A stretch of DNA of 64,000 nucleotides from Branchiostoma belcheri. Its lineage: Eukaryota > Chordata > Leptocardii > Amphioxiformes > Branchiostomatidae. The number at the start of each line of letters is the position of its first letter. The first letter of the stretch is position 1. The stretch is taken from contig NW_017803035.1 of NCBI RefSeq assembly GCF_001625305.1, positions 507,364 to 571,363 on the forward strand. Direction: 5' to 3'. Below, one piece after another: positions 32,223-44,704 of the stretch. The translations under genes were made by a program, and so were the position numbers. A model generated the notes under the pieces. It searched no databases. It had not been told where the DNA came from and was given only the letters and a program-made list of their open reading frames with translations.

Positions 32223-32754
32223 CTGGAAAGGACTACAATTCTTTAGAGGGTGCGTTAAGCATGTTTGAGAAGAGTCAATAAGTGTAAAGGAATACGTATT
32301 CCTCGGTGTAGCAGTCTAGAATCATTCTTGCATATAGTATTCCAAGATAATCTAATCTAATCGGTATAATCGCACCGTGGGAGGATTTCATTCCAGCGTT
32401 GTTTATTTGATCATCAGCATTTGATGTTCATGTAGGAAGTCCGGGTACAGAATTCTACAAGGTACTGCACTGCAAAATGATGATTCTTCGTATACCGATA
32501 TGTTAGCGTCCCAGGAAATAGTTCACAATTTTCACGGGACGCCATGCGGCCATGGTCGACACAGCAACCGAAACAACGCAACTCTTATTTACAAATTGCT
32601 ACTCTAGTAGCTATAGTAACGGTCGTTTTTTTGTGATTTTTTTCCTTCTACAAGTTGGATATCTTGTAGCCTCGGTGCCATCTTCCGTAGTTTCCGCAGC
32701 TCAGGTTCCTAATATGGCCACCACTGATATAATTCATGCATTGATTATGTAAAT

Positions 32755-33530
32755 AAGATGAGGATCTTACTTGCAAAATCAATTAGAAACATTTATAATT
32801 CGTCAGTTGTAAAGGTCAACATCATTTCGCGAAGGTATGAGATCGTGGAAGTCTATTTTTTTTAAATTTCAAATACCACAAGTATGAAATTCCAGGCAGT
32901 TATCATTACATAATCATAAATGTTATCCATTAATTATGCAACTTAAGACTTCATTTACATAATCAAAATCTGCCTGTGTTTCTCTCGTTCTCAATTAGCG
33001 ATGTCAAGCTTCAATAGTCCTATCATGGAATGCTGCTGATTTAAAGAATTTCTCCATGAATTATGACAATTACATCTATATTTGCATAATTGTCACAGAA
33101 TTATATCAAGCATCACGTAAGCTACCTACAAACCAAACATCACGACGATCCGTCAACCGGTTCTTGAGATATCCTCTTTTGAATATTTTCAATCAGATAG
33201 CCCTGCAGTTCCAGAGCAAGCCGCTAGGGAGCCCACGTCACATGCTTCCCTGGCCCAAGATCTATCTACCATCCAAAATTCGTGACCCTAGCATGTCCAG
33301 ATCATGAGATATCAAAACCGGAAGTTCTGCTGCAGTACCAACAAAAGCCGCCAGGGGGCCCAACATCTAATCATTTCTAGGTCTCATCAAGACATACCCA
33401 CCTACCAAGTTTTATGATAATGCATATAAATCTTTTTGAGTTTTGCTGCTCACAAACAAACAAACAAACAAACAAACAGACAGCTGCAGACGGACACATG
33501 CTACTGAAAACATAGCCTTCTTGGCGGAGA
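32755..33530 (-). mobile_element. Interspersed repeat family D, nearly full copy
   Basis: On the minus strand it runs from TCTCCGCCAAGAAGGCTATG (33530) to the end motif near 32830, co-linear with 55168-56090. The first 173 bases recur, perfectly inverted, at 33955-34127. Confidence 0.75.
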
Positions 33531-34127
33531 TTATTCACAGTTGTGTTCTTTCTAACCGTCACCGGCGTTATAAGTATGCTTGTTATTAATTATCTGTCAA
33601 CAGCAAAGGTCGCATGTGTACACATATTCGAATAAGCAAACAAGAAAACAATACCAAGGTACACGCATGCCGCGAATATAAAAAAACGGATACACAAAAG
33701 AAATATAAATACATGCACAACATGCTGTCAACAGCAAATACACGCCGAAAACCAAAAGACAAAACCACTTTCACACACAAGGGGTGTCCATACGCTGTCA
33801 AAACGCATCCTTTTCACGCACTAAAACACACATACTAAAAAACAAAAACAACGTGCACCATCTACAGCCCAATAGCAAAACGTATACCAAGTCCCAGACA
33901 TATCCGTCCACCCAAACGCTAGAAACTGCTGCGAACGTAATTTTCGTCTTCCCCAGGCTATGTTTTCAGTAGCATGTGTCCGTCTGCAGCTGTCTGTTTG
34001 TTTGTTTGTTTGTTTGTTTGTGAGCAGCAAAACTCAAAAAGATTTATATGCATTATCATAAAACTTGGTAGGTGGGTATGTCTTGATGAGACCTAGAAAT
34101 GATTAGATGTTGGGCCCCCTGGCGGCT
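33346..34127. repeat. Perfect 173-bp inverted repeat (436-bp spacer)
   Basis: 33346-33518 and 33955-34127 are exact reverse complements, including six CAAA units. The arm is the left end of the family D copy at 32755-33530. Confidence 0.9.
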
Positions 34128-34724
34128 GGTGTGTTACGCCGAAAGGCGGTTATACCGGCTATACAGATACAGATACAGATACAGATGCTCTCAAACCCGT
34201 TAAAAGTAGGTCAGACCATCTCTTTGGTCAATAATTCACAAAAAAGCTAAACATTTTTTTTGGCAGACATTGAAAACAAAGTATGTCCTCAATTTGCGGT
34301 CGTAAACCTATCATATTTAACCAGAGTCTATATGATTAGTTGAGATCCAGCCGTGGGAAAGGCACACCTGCATCACATTATAGACCAATCCCAAAGCCCC
34401 GTCCACCTCCATCAAGAAGTTGAAATGAACAAGTAAAATCTGAGATTTTATACCTCCGGGCTTTTTACCTCCGGGTAGGGATGTATCCCGTGCGCGGAGG
34501 TTTTGTGGGGGAAGACGAAAATTACGTTCGCAGCAGTTTCTAGCGTTTGGGTGGACGGATATGTCTGGGACTTGGTATACGTTTTGCTATTGGGCTGTAG
34601 ATGGTGCACGTTGTTTTTGTTTTTTAGTATGTGTGTTTTAGTGCGTGAAAAGGATGCGTTTTGACAGCGTATGGACACCCCTTGTGTGTGAAAGTGGTTT
34701 TGTCTTTTGGTTTTCGGCGTGTAT
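33738..34724. repeat. Perfect 217-bp inverted repeat overlapping the 173-bp one
   Basis: 33738-33954 and 34508-34724 are exact reverse complements by eye. The left arm abuts 33955, the first base of the other inverted repeat's right arm. A diverged third copy is at about 36430-36620. Confidence 0.88.
34128..34188 (+). mobile_element. LINE tail with GAAA-loop hairpin
   Basis: GGTGTGTTACGCCGAAAGGC and TATACCGGCTATACAGATAC repeats match 23956-24010. It is fused directly to the right arm of the 173-bp inverted repeat. Confidence 0.8.
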
Positions 34725-35800
34725 AAAGTGTCGTAGGTTGCGTCCACATCTGGTGAGAGGGGGTTTCAGGTATCGAGTGTGAAAATGGTCGCGCGGGTCG
34801 CAGCCAGCCAACTTCCGGGTGGGCCAATGGGTCAGGGGTCAACGCCCTCTTGCGCAATTTCGGATGTTTTCTGCATATAGTACGACTTCTTAACTTACAA
34901 ATACCGTGGTATACTGTCTCAGGCGTTCTCGACATGCATTTCGCGTTGGGGTAGACGGGACTCGGTGTATCTTCTGTTAATGGGCTGTAGATGGTGCAGG
35001 GTTTTTTGTTTTATTGTATATGTGTTTTGGGGCGTAAGATTATTTGTATTTCGTGTCTCGGACACCCGTTACTGTTGTTAGTGTGTGAAAATGGTCGCGC
35101 GGGTTGACCATTTGCGGTTACATCTTCGCCAATCAATCAGCACACTCGGCTCGGGGTCGCCGATGTTATCCTGGAGCTAGCTTGGGTGCCATCCCCTACC
35201 GCGAGTGAGCGATAATCTTTCGGCCAGGGAAAGCCACACGCCCCGCCGACCCTGATTTGCGCCCTGGCTCTCCTCGCGTCCGGATCTGGCCGGCCCGGGT
35301 GTCTGTACAAAGCCTCTCGACCGCTGAGTCCCTGTGTTTTCGAACTTCGGTGGGGATTTCCGTGTATGTTGTTTTCTGATTTTCATCATCCACTAAGATA
35401 TACTTGAAGACCGAGCGTGATTTGAACTAGTGTGGGATAAGTGGGGAGGGATGGCAGCCGCGGGGGGAAGCGGTCGGCTTGATAAATTTTCGAGAGCAAG
35501 TTGATTTCTCACGCGGCCGTTTGTGTGGGTGTTTGTTTACATTATCGCTGGTCGCTGAGGGTCGGGCAGCCAGATTCGCCACGGGATGCCTCCTGTCCTT
35601 TCTATTTTTGGGCTCCAGTCGGCTAGGGGGGATTAGTGATTTCACAAATCATTTAGCCAATTACAAACATTTCGAAACTTTTCGAAAAAAATGGTATTCG
35701 CGCGAATTCACTAGTTAATTTAAAGAACAGTCCCAACATGCACCCAACATTCTGCAACATACATTACAATACCCGGAGGTACAAAATCTACGATTTTCCT
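34430..35800. mobile_element. Possible 1.4-kb element bounded by TACCTCCGGG inverted ends
   Basis: The left end (GATTTTATACCTCCGGG) and the complement of the right end (GATTTTGTACCTCCGGG) match. The interior is GC-rich, contains the 217-bp arm 34508-34724 and a diverged internal copy at about 34950-35090, and has no recognisable transposase. Confidence 0.5.
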
Positions 35801-36679
35801 TGTTATTGTATATTCTTATATGCTGTTTGTTATGAATAGTTGATGGTGTTAAATTTTATGTGTTAGATTTAGCGTTCCAAGTTGTGTTAACACAGGTCAA
35901 CATTTTCATCTGCAGCTTATAACATGTACCCACGAACTTATGAAATTCTATTTAATCTGCCGCAAGGAACTCGTAATGAAACTCAGAATGACAACCGAAA
36001 CCGTTAAATCTGACGTTAAAACCACAAATACTTCGATCGAAAACATAGTGACTGGGGTCCGAAATGTCACATACAGAAGCTTGCTGCTTATAGTACGTCA
36101 AATATACAAGGGTTTACAAGAAATTGTAGTAATATAGGCACATATGCAAAAGTTTGCATAATACTCAACGACATTTGTATACTTGTGACTTTTACCAGAC
36201 ATCGTGCCCCCGTATTGACACTTCCGGGTTTGATCCAAGTAAAAAAACACCATAAATCCGCAAAGAAATATATTATCACCAAAGGTTGTGCATATTTTCA
36301 CTGAATCTGGCTATGCAGCCCTGGAAAAAAGCGTTTTGGTGCATATTTTTAAACAAATAATGTATCGAGACCAGACACCTCTGTGCGAAAGTGGACCCGA
36401 CCGAGAATACTTCAAACACACCAAAGATCGACGGTCGCGACCACTTTCACGCTCAAAGGGGTGTTCTGGGGCCACCAAAAGGCACCATTTTCCCGCCCGA
36501 AAACACATGTACAATAAAAACAAAAGAACGTGCATCATCTACAGCCCAATAGCAAAACATATACCGAGTCCCGAAAGAATCCGTCCACCCAAACGCGAGA
36601 AACTGCTGCGAACGTGAAATTCTAAATCTCTCACATAGCCCTTCCGCGGAAGGATGTCTCCTCCCCCAGAGGCAAAAAT
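35801..36679. other. Repeat debris, no gene
   Basis: Contains a diverged copy (36430-36620) of the 217-bp arm. The ORF near 35940-36137 has no domain. Confidence 0.4.
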
Positions 36680-37029
36680 CTCGGCCGAATGCCGACGTGG
36701 TCCCGCCAGAGGCGGTGAAGCTCGCCCTAGAACGGACACATTATTTGACCATTACTTCTCTTTAAGTTGCTGCCACGTAAAATTTGGTATTGCATATAAA
36801 TAAAGAAATATGACCCCGTAATCCATGACCAGGCGAAGTTACATTGAAATCACATTGCGTTCAGACGCAAATCGCGATGCGGGAAAACCGATTCGAAACC
36901 ACCTCTAGAAGTGGTTTGGGATCGAGGTGCTTTCAGTGTGATTTGGAGCGTTCAGATGGAGCCACTTGAAACCGGCTTCGGGGTAAACCACATGTAAAGC
37001 GCCTTTACTGACTTCACATGAACACGGCC
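36680..37029. mobile_element. MITE family E, left-truncated copy
   Basis: Shares ATCTCGGCCGAATGCCGACG through AAACACATGTAAAGC-type sequence with the complete copies at 38413-38972 and 58070-58629. The right end ACACGGCC is intact; the left is missing. Confidence 0.8.
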
Positions 37030-37298
37030 AAAGCTGACCCAAAGCACGCGCAGGGTGGAATTCAGGAAGTGGTGGAATACCCGATTGAATTACATCATAC
37101 AATCCTCTACACTCTCCCATCACATTCAGGAAACCCGGAGGACTGGGAAGTTGAAGGTCACGAAAACCCAAAGTACTTTTCCGAAATCTGAAATCTCAGG
37201 GCATTTTATTTTCAATGTGGCAGCCTTGGAAAACCCAGGGAAAACATAGGAGCTGACGTCAAACCAGAATCAACCCAAGACAACAGTGGCGGGCTAAC

Positions 37299-37690
37299 TT
37301 AGGCCATAGCACGTAAATTTTATGGATGACATCCTCCGCAGACTCCAAATCTAATACGAGCGGGCGAAAAAAAGACAAGGCGGGCCAAAAATTTTGACTC
37401 AATCTTTGTACACATGGTTTTGATTCAGTGGGAACATCACATATACACAACCAGCATCATATATCACTGCATCAAAGGAAGAAACATAACATTAATTCAG
37501 AGCCTTTTCTTGTCTCCTCTCTTTATAGTTATCTGCCATCCACCTTCCGGCATGGCAACAGACATCTTTGCCCATTTTCGGCATGTTGACCACTGTCAGA
37601 AGGCGACAAAATTTCTTTTTTTTTTCAAAATCAGGAGAAAATTAATGCGCGCGCTGCTGTCATCCATAAAAATTACTTGCTGTGGTCTTA
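37299..37690. mobile_element. MITE family C copy 2
   Basis: Element 37302-37687, ends GGCCATAGC and GCTGTGGTC, flanked by perfect TTA duplications. Confidence 0.85.
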
Positions 37691-37791
37691 CATCTGCTTG
37701 AAGTCTAACGGCTACCCCGCGCTAGCCGCTGAAGGAAATTGATTTCCCCACGAGTACTGGCGATTTTATTGGAATTTTCAGTAAGGCCACA

Positions 37792-38201
37792 GCAAGTAGT
37801 TTTTATGGATGGCATCAGTGCAGCGCGCGCATTAATTTTTGCCTAATTTTGGAAAAAAAAAAAGAAATTTTGTTGCCTTCTGACAGTAGTCAACATGCCG
37901 AAAATGGGCAAAGATGTCTGTTGCCATGCCGGAAGGTGGATGGCAGATAACTATGAAGAGAGGAGACATAAGACAAGGCTCTGATTTAATGTTTTGTCTT
38001 TTATTTTAATGCAGTGATATGTGAGGTTGACTGTTTATATGTGATGTTCCCACTGAATCAAAACCATTTGTACAATGATTAAGTCAAAATTTGAAAATGT
38101 AGGACCCTTGTTTTTTGGACCCGCCTTTTTTTTCGCCCGCTCGCATTAGATTTTGAGTCTGCAGAGAATGCCATCCATAAAATTTACTTGCTGTGGCCTA
38201 A
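37792..38201. mobile_element. MITE family C copy 3
   Basis: Element 37795-38198 in the opposite orientation to the copy 105 bases before it, ends GGCCACAGC and GCTGTGGCC, flanked by TAA duplications. The pair forms a long potential hairpin. Confidence 0.88.
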
Positions 38202-38412
38202 TTGGGACCTGCGGCAAACTTGAGCATTACTTCAAGTTCACCGTACCGACGTCAATGTCTTTCATTTCCCACTCACTGCGGATATTGCAGAATTAAAGGC
38301 ACCACTGCCGTAATTCTAGGTCAGGATTAATCTGATTTATAGCCTACACGATATACAATGTCCGACGTCATCAGTGCGAACGATGTCCTCAAATAACCCC
38401 GCCAATGTGAAA

Positions 38413-38972
38413 GGCCGTGTTTATGTGAAGTCACCCAAGCCGCGATTCGGGTAACTCACATTCCTCACATCTGGTCCACGTGCCACGCATTCCTTTGAAA
38501 CCGTGTCCGATCACAATTCGCTTGAGCTACATTTATTGTTGTTTGATGAAAACACGCAAGGTAGCGTGTTATTAATGTCAGAGGTCAACGACCTGCTTGC
38601 TGGTGCCCCCCTCCCAGCGTATCTCGGCCGAATGCCGACGTGGTCCCGCCAGAGGCGGTGAAGCTCGCCCCAGAACGGACACATTATTTGACCATTACTG
38701 CTCTTTAAGTTGCTGCCACGTAAAAGTTGGTATTGCATATAAATAAAGAAATATCACCCCGTAATCCATGACCAGGCGAAGTTACATTGAAATCACATTG
38801 CGTTCAGACGCAAATCGCGATGCGGGAAAACCGATTCGAAACCACCTCTAGAAGTGGCTTGGGATCGAGGCGCTTTCAATGTGATTTGGAGCGTTCAGAT
38901 GGAGCCACTTGAAACCGGCTTCGGGGTAAACCACATGTAAAGCACCTTGGGTGACTTCACATAAACACGGCC
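38413..38972. mobile_element. MITE family E, complete copy
   Basis: Inverted ends GGCCGTGTTTATGTGAAGTC and its complement, with CACCCAAG next to them. The 560-bp interior has a CCACCTCTAGAAGTGG palindrome. No clear target duplication. Confidence 0.8.
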
Positions 38973-39574
38973 TTTGTCCGTACGTTTTTTTGGGAGGCCA
39001 CGTCTGCTACGTTTTTCTGAAAACGTGGGGAAGGAGTGGCATCGACGCACGTCACTCGCACGGTTGCGCAAGGTGTAAGAGTGTGGTCTGCACGCCACGT
39101 CTGGTGGGCGTGGTGGGCGTGGTGTCATTGTATTATTTTGGCTATTCAAGTAGATGCCCTTTAAATTGCTGGAGTTGACCTTCCACCCTTTGTTTCCAAG
39201 GAAACCTGACAAATCCACTTTGCAGTGGAGCTTAAGACTTAGGGTTTGAAATAAAGCTAAATGTGTTTGTTTTAGTGGTTTCACCATGGATTTCATTGAA
39301 AAGTTCATTTAGTGGTCCCTCCCCACAAGGGCGAGCTGTGACTGTCATGCAGCATCTTCGCTGCCAGGGGGCGCAGCTAGCTTGTATAGCGCAAATCGCC
39401 AGCCGTTCAGCCAGTTCAGAAGCGTTGATGACATGGAGTGGAAAAGGAGTACATACATCGTACATGAAAATAATAATATAGTATGAAGTCTGTGACATAT
39501 AACTAAGAATGCAACAGTTGGATAGCTATCCCCTACATTATTGGTTAGGATTTATTTGCATAATAGTTTTACAT
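38973..39574. other. Non-coding stretch, no gene seen
   Basis: GC-rich near 39000-39130, with no repeat shared in the window and no domain-bearing ORF. Confidence 0.35.
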
Positions 39575-40257
39575 ATCTACCCCAAAACACTTGAATGCAG
39601 TTCACTACTGTCAATATGGTATGGCTATGTGCAGCTGTGAATACAGTTAACCCAATTAGATCTCAACAGCCAATCAGCAAGAAGAATAGAGGAAAGCTGC
39701 TTATCTGGTTTAAAATTTTAAAATTTGGTTTAAAAATAGCAAGGTATATAGAAATGTAGGTTATATGACATGTTTCTACCGATTTACAACCCAAAAGACT
39801 TCTTTTCCTGGCTAATACTTGTAAAAAAACAAAGTAACTATTCCTATTATAAGTATGTGGAAGCCTACACAGGTGTTCATTCAGCAGTAAAGTAATTAAG
39901 CGAACAGCCAATCAGAGACCAGATCTCCAAACAGGGTGCACCTGCTGCCCATATTTGGGCATTGGCCCTATGCCCAAATATGGTCACACTCCAATCTTGG
40001 CAACACACACTGCTACAGTACATAACCTATAACACAAACAAAAAGTCACAATAAAACCATACTAAAATCCTGTACCAAGAAAATTTTAAAAACACCTGGG
40101 GGTATTTGGCCACTGTACCTTCATGCCAAATTTCATGTTATTTGGTCCAAAAATGAAGGAGTTGAATCAATTTAAAGAAATGGCAGGAGGAGAAGATGAA
40201 AAAGAAACGTCAGCAAAAACAATATGACATCACCACTAGGTGGTGAAGTCATAATTA
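39575..40257 (-). mobile_element. Interspersed repeat family F copy 3
   Basis: Reverse orientation, ends with the palindrome ATGACATCACCAC ... GTGAAGTCAT at 40229-40257. A 13-base-arm hairpin (CCATATTTGGGCA) lies inside it, near 39951-39985. Confidence 0.75.
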
Positions 40258-41121
40258 CGTCAATTTCCATAGAGAGTAGGAGATAAAAGATATTCTATCA
40301 CGTAGCCTTTCTTTGTACTAAAGTTTGGAGTGATCGCAGTGCAGGGCGACAGCCGATCCACAAGGGTGTCTCAGAATTTGAAACGGAGAGAATAGCTGTC
40401 ACTGAAGCAACGAGAAAGGCCAGGAAAGCGCGTCAACAAAAGGACTGACTGGCTGCAGTGGCTTTCACAAAGTGTGTAGTAAACGTGCATAAACTTGCAA
40501 GAAGCTTCAACTTCGAGCCCACGTTACAAGTTCGACAAAACCATACCGCATTTTTGGTCAGAAAAATTTATAACTCTAAAAAAGCAAATATTAACATTGG
40601 TGAAGGAACGAGATCGTGGAACTCTAGTTTCTTGTTGTAACCAGGAAACGGCGCCGCTTGTTAGTCCCAGTAATCTCGATGCACTTGACCTATAAGTGTA
40701 TCTCAGTGTGCCGTGAATACATAACGTAAGACAATATCGTCAATATCTTACCTCAGACCACCACCAGATGCACCGTTAGGTCCGCTATGATCCTCTGAGG
40801 GTCGTCTTTATCTTGTCTGCGCAAACATCGACGTGCAAACAAATCTATCAGACTAAGAGTTCCGTACTTGTTTTTTCATTAGAGTTACCTTAAATATGCA
40901 TAACTTTTAGAGACAACACAATTCATTCTGACAATGTATTTTAATTTTTTTAAAATTCACTTTTATCAAATAGTCCTACTCGATTTTACTCTCCTGGTTT
41001 ATTTATTTATATATTTATTTCTGTATTCTTTTACCAGGGTGGCACTAGTCAGTGTCATAGCACTGCTTTTCAGAGTGGCCCTGGGTTCACTTTCTCATCT
41101 GTGGTATGAAGATATAACTTG
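40258..41121. other. Non-coding stretch with a weak exon-like frame
   Basis: A frame ending at 40447 encodes SDRSAGRQPIHKGVSEFE, then a basic helix ARKARKARQQKD and a stop. No start or domain was found, so a lost exon is possible. A family D end motif (GATCGTGGAACTCTAGTTTC) follows at 40613. Confidence 0.3.
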
Positions 41122-41445
41122 ATACCTCCGGGTACGGAAGTATTGTTTTTCAGTGGCTGAAGTGTTGGTTTGTGTGTCTGGTTGGAGTAGGTTGACAGCA
41201 CGTGGGTGGGGGAAGATTGACAGGCAGAATAACAGATCAAAAGGTCAGACACAGGAAATGAGGTGAAATTAAAGGTTCCGGTATGGCCAGAAGGTGGACA
41301 TACATGAGGCCGAGGATTGCATGAGTGACCCCCAATTCTGATTTCAAACTTTTTTTTATCCTAGTCTCGATTAAAGTACGTCAAACGATCTTCTTGTTGT
41401 TCCGGTAAATTTAAAATCTCCGATTTCTTGTTTTACCATAGGGCA
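41122..41445 (+). repeat. Interspersed repeat family K copy 1
   Basis: TACCTCCGGGTACGGAAGTA, then GGTTGACAGCACGTGGG, then a right end ATCTCCGATTTCTTGTTTT. It is co-linear with 44705-45055. Confidence 0.65.
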
Positions 41446-42395
41446 TTTTCCGACAAACTGGCATATGTTGTCGCATCAAGCCTTATAGATGTATTCTAGC
41501 TACCCTTAAACACTATACATTTTCACCTTGCGAGGCAACGGCACTTTCTACATGATGATCATTCATGATATCATATCATTCATATGCATTATATTAAAAC
41601 GTGGGTGGCTACAATATGTGTTTGGGATTTAATTGTTTCAACAGCAGCGTAGACAATTTGTGCCTGGCGTGCGTAAACAACAAAATTAAATTACACTGAA
41701 GCAAAATTAAATTACTTCTTGGCTGACATGTCATCAGTTACGCAGAATGGTCATTGCGACCTTTGTACAAGCTACAGAACACGTGGGGACGTATGAAAAT
41801 ACATACAAGAGGCCATAAAAATACATTGTGAATGATGCTATCCTCTCGAAAATTCCCTCCATTTTGTTTTACAGCTAGTTCATATCAGACATTGTATGTC
41901 ATGTCAGATAGTTAAATGTGTTGTATTTGTTCAGGTGTTCGCTTTCGAACTGTCTCCTACACACTCTCTCTGCATAAAGGTAAAGGTAGTCCCATACAGC
42001 TATTCCAAGATCAGGGTGTACCAATGGCATCCTGCATTGTTATATCGTTCTAACTAAATATTCATTGCATTCTGTTGAAATTTTACAACATTAATCTTGG
42101 CTTCTGGGGTAGATAGATTCTCAAAACATTACGCTAGGACTAATTTTATGCCCAAAATTGCCATAAAACTAACGTTATACTGTTGCTCTTAAAATAGGCA
42201 ATGTTTCAAATAAGCCACTAGGTAAGTTCTGACCAGAACTTAAATCAAGATTTGAGCAGTATGTTAAGACTGGGTCTTTCTAATATGCATCAAGCCGCCA
42301 TGCATCTACCATGATGCCTGCGGCTTGATTGATTGATTGATTGATTTCTAATATGTTTTGCTGAAAACTAGATGATGGAAAATCGTTTTCTTTTT
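41445..42395 (+). repeat. Repeat unit N copy 1 (inverted partner at 49545-50990)
   Basis: Roughly 0.95 kb matches the reverse complement of 49545-50990 along its whole length apart from insertions. It contains a 57-bp tailed insertion at 42288-42344. No ORF or end structure gives its class. Confidence 0.75.
42277..42355 (+). mobile_element. Tiny retro-insertion with (TGAT)n tail
   Basis: 57 bases (42288-42344) ending TTGATTGATTGATTGA are flanked by an 11-base duplication TTTCTAATATG (42277-42287 and 42345-42355). The empty site is present in the other copy near 49600. Confidence 0.85.
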
Positions 42396-42483
42396 CTTTC
42401 AAACTCGAATTTTGATACGCTAGTAAAACTGGCTAACGAAGAATTGAAAAGGTTATATCGTGGTATCATTATATCATCTCGCT

Positions 42484-42982
42484 AGGCACAAAGCTTCGTG
42501 TCTACAACGCCGCGGTGGTCTCAATCCTCCTGTACGGAGCTGAGACCTGGCCACTCAGCAACACTCTGGCAGCCAGACTCGACGGCTTCGACAGCAGATG
42601 TCTCAGGAGGATTCTGGGAGTACGCTGGTTCGACCACCTGCCTGGCACCGAGCTCAGGCAAAGGACCCAGCAGCCTCCTGCTTCCCGTGTGGCAGCGATG
42701 CGCCGAGTCCGCTGGTACGGTCATGTCTTACGACTCCCACCCGACCACCCCACACAGGCTATCCTGAACTTCAGCCCCCAGTCTGCGGGGTGGAAGAGAC
42801 CGCGGGGGGCCCCCGCACCCGCTGGTCGGACGTCCTGGCCAAGGACCTGGCCCTGGTCAACATCACCCACGAAGAAGCGCAGGGGCTCGCCCAGGACAGA
42901 TCGAGATGGAAGGAGGTGGTCCACCTAGTAGGCTCGACGCACATTGTGCAAGAGGACTGAGTGAGTGAGTGAGTGAGTGATA
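42484..42982 (+). mobile_element. LINE 3' fragment with (GTGA)n tail
   Basis: Encodes YNAAVVSILLYGAETWPLSN, RCLRRILGVRWFDHLP and RVRWYGHVLRLP, classic reverse-transcriptase C-terminal motifs of RTE/Jockey-like elements. After a frameshift near 42810 it reads TRWSDVLAKDLALVN and stops at 42960, before GAGTGAGTGAGTGAGTGAG. Confidence 0.9.
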
Positions 42983-44135
42983 TCGTGGTTTGAGGCAAAT
43001 ACATTATCAGTCAATGTCAAGAAGACATACTACCTTATTTTCTGTAATAGAAATAAAACCTACAACAGAAGCGCCGAAATCTTTTTAAAAAGTGTGCCCC
43101 TTTCTCAAGAGAGTCAAGCCAAATTCTTAGGTAAAATCATTGATGAACGATTGACCTGGAAATCACATATAAGTATGTTAGGTAAAAAAAAATTCAAAAA
43201 CTACCGGTATTATTGGAAAACTTAAACATCTTCTTTCTAAAAAAAAACATTATTACCATATACAATAGCTTAATATACCCATATCTAACCTACGGGAATA
43301 TAGTCTGGGGATGCGCCTACAAAACCACACTACAGCCCCTGGTATTACTCCAAAAAAATTTGTTCCTTCAGCCACCGCAGTTTCCACGCACATTCTGCAC
43401 CTTTGTTTACAAAACTTAAGATTTTGAATATTTTCGATATAAACAGACTTCATCTGATGCTATTTACGTTTAAGTTTCTTAACTGTTCTCTTCCAGACAC
43501 ATTTAATGGTCTCATAAATCTTAATTCCCATTTTCATACATACCAAACTCGACAAAGTGCCCATTTCCATATTCCCCTTGTAAGAACGTCCGTAGCCCAA
43601 ATGAGTGTAAAATACAAATGTATGATTAATTGGAATAATCTCCCTCTCCACCTAAAATGTGTAACATCAATAATTAGCTTTAAACGCAATCTTAAAAATC
43701 ACCTACTTTTTTTCCTACCGACATTTGACAAGTTTGAATTTTCCGTTACATGTTATATAAGATTCCAATTTAAATTTCATTTATATATTCTGGAGTCATT
43801 GCTTTAATTTTTTGCTTATGTTTGTACTTCAGTTAAACCTCTATTAACTTATTTTTAATATATCATTCCTAATTAGCGTTATTTACCAATTACTTTTGTT
43901 ATTTATTGTTACTATTTGATTTGTTACCGTTATCATATTGATCAAATTTTTCAATTACTGACTGTTATTTATTGTTACCATTTGATTTGTTACCATTAAT
44001 TACAGTTGTCAATTAATTTTGTCGGGGGAAGATCACGGACAAGCCATTATGGCTTTTAATTTTTCCCCTGCATATCCTATTTTACTGTAATATGTTCATT
44101 TTATTGTTCTTCTCTTTGATTATATGCGAACAAAT
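42975..44135 (+). mobile_element. Second LINE 3' fragment (different family), frameshifted
   Basis: Three frames carry SWFEANTLSVNVKKT, RLTWKSHI, SLIYPYLTYGNIVWG and TRQSAHFHIPLVRT, then NWNNLPLHLK, the C-terminal reverse-transcriptase half of an L2/CR1-like element. It ends in AACAAATAAACAAACAAAAC. It abuts the preceding LINE. Confidence 0.88.
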
Positions 44136-44704
44136 AAACAAACAAAACAATGTAAGATATATAAGCCAAAAGCAAGCAATAAGGCAACAATATTGAAATA
44201 TACATCTAATTCGAAGTTAATATTGCACACCGTCTCTTATAGGTCTGTAGGTCCTAATGTATGTAGATAGCCCTTTCACGAACTAGCCCTTATCATGTAA
44301 TTTTACTTTGTCCAAATAAAGAAACAGCATAGTCTGGTGATTCAATGTTTGTTTTAAATGTTATACGTCCATTGGAACTGTGCTGGGTCGTCTGTGTTTC
44401 AGACATCTTTAATTCACGTGCTTTCTGCCTCACCGATGTACGGCTCCCGGCACGGCCCATGTCTTGTTTAGTCTTAGCAATTGCAAGGGATGCATGTTCT
44501 CATTTCGAGTAGTTGTCTCAACCGTGTCAAGGTGTCAGTGGGTTTGAGGCAGTTGGAGGCAGCAAAGGTTAGATCAGGTAGACACATTTGTTTTGCACAA
44601 ATTTGTGGTCTCAATGGCCAGCACAGTGTCATCATCAAGAGTCAGAATATCGTTCACTAGTGGTTTTAGGACTCCAACAGAACGTGCGTGATGACATTCA
44701 TTAC
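44136..44704. other. Non-coding stretch, no gene seen
   Basis: No shared repeats or domain-bearing ORF. Confidence 0.35.

Noticed and set aside
33346-34127. CRISPR-like or phage-type repeat structure
   Set aside because: The DNA is eukaryotic, the repeats are inverted transposon ends, and there are no regular short direct repeats with spacers.
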